A DNA stretch of 9,062 bases from contig JAMONW010000114.1 of assembly GCA_027066355.1 (NCBI GenBank), positions 1 through 9,062 on the forward strand, written 5' to 3'. The notes beneath the pieces are model-generated. The model saw only the letters and a program-made list of their open reading frames with translations. It was not told the DNA's origin and searched no databases. Origin of the DNA: Campylobacteraceae bacterium. GTDB lineage: Bacteria; Campylobacterota; Campylobacteria; Campylobacterales; Sulfurovaceae. This document shows, piece by piece, positions 6,920-9,062 of the stretch (position 1 is its first letter; the number at the start of each line of letters is the position of its first letter). The translations under genes and the position numbers were made by a program.

Positions 6920-6934
6920 AAAACCTCCGGTTTT
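6920..6934 (-). promoter_or_regulatory. Small hairpin containing the ccoS Shine-Dalgarno
   Basis: On the minus strand AAAACC-GGA-GGTTTT is a 6-bp inverted repeat with a 3-base loop. The SD GGAGG covers the loop (GGA) and the first GG of the right arm, so folding would partly hide it from the ribosome. The stem is weak and may only tune initiation. It directly adjoins the heptamer array at 6935. Confidence 0.5.
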
Positions 6935-6969
6935 AGCTTAAAGCTCAGAGCAAAGAGCTTAGAGCAAAC
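6935..6969 (-). repeat. Five-unit heptamer array, consensus CTNNGCT
   Basis: On the minus strand five contiguous 7-base units fit CT-NN-GCT, with middle pairs TT, AA, TT, GA and AA in order. The first unit starts GT and the last TT. It has the same consensus, unit count and 35-bp length as the array at 2902-2936, but the opposite orientation relative to transcription. Confidence 0.8.
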
Positions 6970-6982
6970 TATTAAAAAAACT

Positions 6983-7010
6983 CTATACTTTTAGCCCTAA
7001 GCTCTAAGCG
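6983..7010 (+). repeat. Inverted partner array of four degenerate heptamers
   Basis: On the plus strand four contiguous units approach the same consensus: CTATACT, TTTAGCC, CTAAGCT, CTAAGCG. It faces the array at 6935-6969 across a 13-base spacer. The two share a perfect 9-bp inverted match (6954-6962 with 6997-7005), so the transcript could fold into one long imperfect stem. Confidence 0.65.
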
Positions 7011-7028
7011 TTTTTGCAAAGCAAAAAC
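7010..7028. repeat. Perfect 8-bp inverted repeat touching the ccoI stop codon
   Basis: Arms 7010-7017 and 7021-7028 (GTTTTTGC and its complement) with a 3-base loop start at the last base of the ccoI TAG. No T run follows on the minus strand, so it is not a standard terminator. The position, at a stop codon and directly before a heptamer array, repeats what is seen after hisA. Confidence 0.7.
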
Positions 7029-9062
7029 TACTCAACCTTAAACTTATAAATTCTAAACGAATTACTTACAACCACCAAAGAACTTAAACTCATTGCGAGT
7101 GCAGCAATAAGTGGAGTTACATAACCCATAACAGCAAGTGGAACAACAATTATATTATATACTAAACTAAAGCCCAAACTTTGCTTAATTGTTTTAAATA
7201 CTTTTTTACTTATTACAAATGCCCTTTTTAAAGATAATAAAGAGTTATTTAAAAGCACAACATCACTAACATCTACTGCCACATCAGCTCCACTTCCCAT
7301 TGCAATTGCAATATTACTCTTTGCCAATGCAATAGAGTCATTTATTCCATCTCCAACCATAACTACAACTTCCCCGCTTTTGTGATAATTCTCTATAATT
7401 TCTGCTTTATCTTGAGGTAGTAAATTTGCCTTAACTTCATCTATTCCAAGCTCTTTTGCAATATCATTTGCTACCTCTTCTCTATCACCTGTTAGCATTG
7501 CTATTTTAATACCTAAATTGTGGATTGAATCTATAAACTCTTTGGCACCCTCTTTTATAGCATCTTTTAATTCAAAAAGTGCTAATACTTCACCATTTTT
7601 TGCAAAAACATATAGTGAATTATCACTTTTATAATCAAATTCAATTCTATTTAATTTTAAAAGTTCCAAATTTCCACCAAGTAAAATAGAGTTGCTATTT
7701 CTTGCAACTATACCCTTTGCTTGAATCTCTTTATAATCTTTTAATTCTACATCTTTTAATATATTATAATGCTCTTTTAAATAATCCAAAACTCCTTTGC
7801 TAATTGGATGATTTGAATTTTTTACTAAACTATATAAATCATTAACATCAAATTCTGAATATTTTTTAAAATTTATAACCCTTGGCTTTCCTACTGTTAT
7901 AGTGCCTGTTTTATCTATAGCAAGTAGTGTAGCTTTTGCCATTGTTTCAAGCTTACTTGCCTCTTTAAATAAAATTCCATCTTTTGCCAAGCGTGAAATA
8001 CCAACTAATGTTGCCATTGGTGTTGCTAAACCCAAAGCACATGGACAAGCAATAACAATTACACTAATAGATATAATTAAGGATTTTTCAAAGCCACTAC
8101 CAGCTATAAAATACCATCCCAAAAATGTAAATATTGCAATTGCTAAAATTGTAACACTAAAGTATCCACTTACTTGGTTTGCTAATTGCTCAATATGTGG
8201 TTTTTTTGTAACTGCATCATTTAGAAGTTCATTTATTGTAAATAACAAAGAGTCATTGGCTCTTTTTGTAGTTTTATACTCAAGTGGGCTATCTATTACT
8301 ATTGTTCCACTTAATATCTCATCACCTCTCTTTTTAAGCACTGGTGCACTCTCTCCAGTTAGTGCACTTGTATCAATTAAAGCTTCACCCTTTGTAACAA
8401 TACCATCAATTACAACTTTTTCACCAGGTCTTAATTGCAAAATCTCTCCAACATTTATATTTTCAATTGGCTTTAATACATCATCATCAATACTATAAGC
8501 CTCTGTTGGAGTTGTGCCAATAATTTTATCTAGCGTATCAACAGCTCTTTTTTTGCTTAAAATCTCTAAATATTTACCTACTAAAACAAAGGTTATAATC
8601 ATTGTAACAGAATCAAAATATACCTCTCCTTTTTGAGTTATCATTGCCCAAATAGAGTATATATAGGCTAAAGTTGCTCCAGAACTTACAAGCACATCCA
8701 TATTTATAAACTTATTTTTTAGTCCATAATAAGCACCCCTAAAAAATATCCAGCCACTATAAAAAAGCGTAGGTGTTGCTAAAGCAAACTCCGCAATGTT
8801 TAAAATATTTTTTTTACTAGCTTCCATCCCTGTAAAATAGCCAGTATATTGTGCAATTGCAATCCACATAATATTCATTGTAGCAAAGATACCTACTAAA
8901 ATACGAGTATAGTATTCATTTCTAAGCTTTTTTGCCTTCTCTTCTGCAATAGCTGGGTCATAAGGAAAAGCATTATATCCAATTGCACGAATTGTCTCAA
9001 TTATTTTAGATAGCTTTATCTCATCTTTATCAAAAATAACTTTTGCTTTATTATTAGAGTAG
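7028..9062 (-). CDS. ccoI: Cu+ P1B-type ATPase CcoI (5' end cut by window edge)
   Basis: CcoI moves Cu+ across the inner membrane for cbb3 oxidase assembly. The frame is open to the right edge. The ATG at 8878 is not the start: 61 more in-frame codons follow upstream and encode the end of a heavy-metal-associated domain (IIETIRAIGYNAFPYDP) and the first half of membrane helix 1. The metal-binding CxxC must lie outside the window. Counting from the 8878 Met, it has TGES (174-177), CPC (278-280), phosphorylation site DKTGT (322-326), HP (357-358) and GDGIND (509-514). YN (574-575) and MSLSS (596-600) in helices 7 and 8 mark the Cu+ (P1B-1) class. About eight helices are recognisable. ccoS follows. 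A CopA detoxification role is the alternative, but the ccoS neighbour favours CcoI. Confidence 0.93.
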   Translation of the reverse strand, partial: YSNNKAKVIFDKDEIKLSKIIETIRAIGYNAFPYDPAIAEEKAKKLRNEYYTRILVGIFATMNIMWIAIAQYTGYFTGMEASKKNILNIAEFALATPTLFYSGWIFFRGAYYGLKNKFINMDVLVSSGATLAYIYSIWAMITQKGEVYFDSVTMIITFVLVGKYLEILSKKRAVDTLDKIIGTTPTEAYSIDDDVLKPIENINVGEILQLRPGEKVVIDGIVTKGEALIDTSALTGESAPVLKKRGDEILSGTIVIDSPLEYKTTKRANDSLLFTINELLNDAVTKKPHIEQLANQVSGYFSVTILAIAIFTFLGWYFIAGSGFEKSLIISISVIVIACPCALGLATPMATLVGISRLAKDGILFKEASKLETMAKATLLAIDKTGTITVGKPRVINFKKYSEFDVNDLYSLVKNSNHPISKGVLDYLKEHYNILKDVELKDYKEIQAKGIVARNSNSILLGGNLELLKLNRIEFDYKSDNSLYVFAKNGEVLALFELKDAIKEGAKEFIDSIHNLGIKIAMLTGDREEVANDIAKELGIDEVKANLLPQDKAEIIENYHKSGEVVVMVGDGINDSIALAKSNIAIAMGSGADVAVDVSDVVLLNNSLLSLKRAFVISKKVFKTIKQSLGFSLVYNIIVVPLAVMGYVTPLIAALAMSLSSLVVVSNSFRIYKFKVE

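Noticed and set aside
6981..6990. Promoter -10 (TATAGA on the minus strand) for ccoS
   Set aside because: It matches only part of the consensus, lies inside the heptamer array and has no supporting upstream signal.
7902..8498. Plus-strand open frame of 198 codons
   Set aside because: It is antisense to the CcoI core (CPC and phosphorylation motifs are on the minus strand) and has no family features.
1..9062. tRNA, rRNA, CRISPR, insertion sequence or integrase near the cassette
   Set aside because: No cloverleaf, conserved rRNA stretch, regularly spaced repeats, terminal inverted repeats or transposase/integrase motifs were seen on either strand.

Overview
The window is a gene-dense, low-GC stretch in which every supported gene lies on the minus strand. 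It fits a member of the Campylobacterota (Epsilonproteobacteria). The reasons are the CcoI-CcoS pair with CcoI of the epsilon type, the ftsH-prmA adjacency also known from Campylobacter jejuni, short SD-led gene junctions with overlaps, and AT-rich codon use. I cannot name the genus; a Sulfurimonas-like or related free-living epsilonproteobacterium is a guess.

In the direction of transcription (right to left): a copper P-type ATPase for cbb3 oxidase assembly (ccoI), cut by the right edge of the window; ccoS; a DnaQ-like 3'-5' exonuclease with an ExoX-like C-terminal module; hisH; a two-gene cassette of an OLD/AAA_15-type ATPase and a small TOPRIM-like (DUF3226-type) protein; hisA; prmA; ftsH. 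About 117 bases follow, with a promoter-like site and an SD for a gene beyond the left edge. Most junctions are 9 nt or less or overlap (4, 7 and 1 nt), so the genes are probably read as one long transcript, although ccoS and prmA are preceded by structured spacers of 110 and 64 nt.

Functionally the window mixes respiratory-oxidase maturation (CcoI exports copper into the oxidase assembly route, CcoS is its small membrane partner), two histidine biosynthesis enzymes (HisH glutaminase and HisA isomerase; HisF is not here), ribosomal protein L11 methylation (PrmA) and membrane proteolysis (FtsH).

Two things stand out. First, the ATPase/TOPRIM pair sits exactly between hisH and hisA, is bounded by the 8-bp direct repeat TTTAAGGA, and is joined to both neighbours without disturbing their translation signals. 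It resembles split OLD-like defence pairs (PARIS AriA/AriB, RloA/RloB) but is smaller, and is the best candidate for an undescribed system. Second, the only two spacers of notable length inside the gene row are built almost wholly from degenerate heptamer arrays (consensus CTNNGCT), each touching an inverted repeat that spans the stop codon of the upstream gene. No rRNA, tRNA, CRISPR or insertion sequence was seen.
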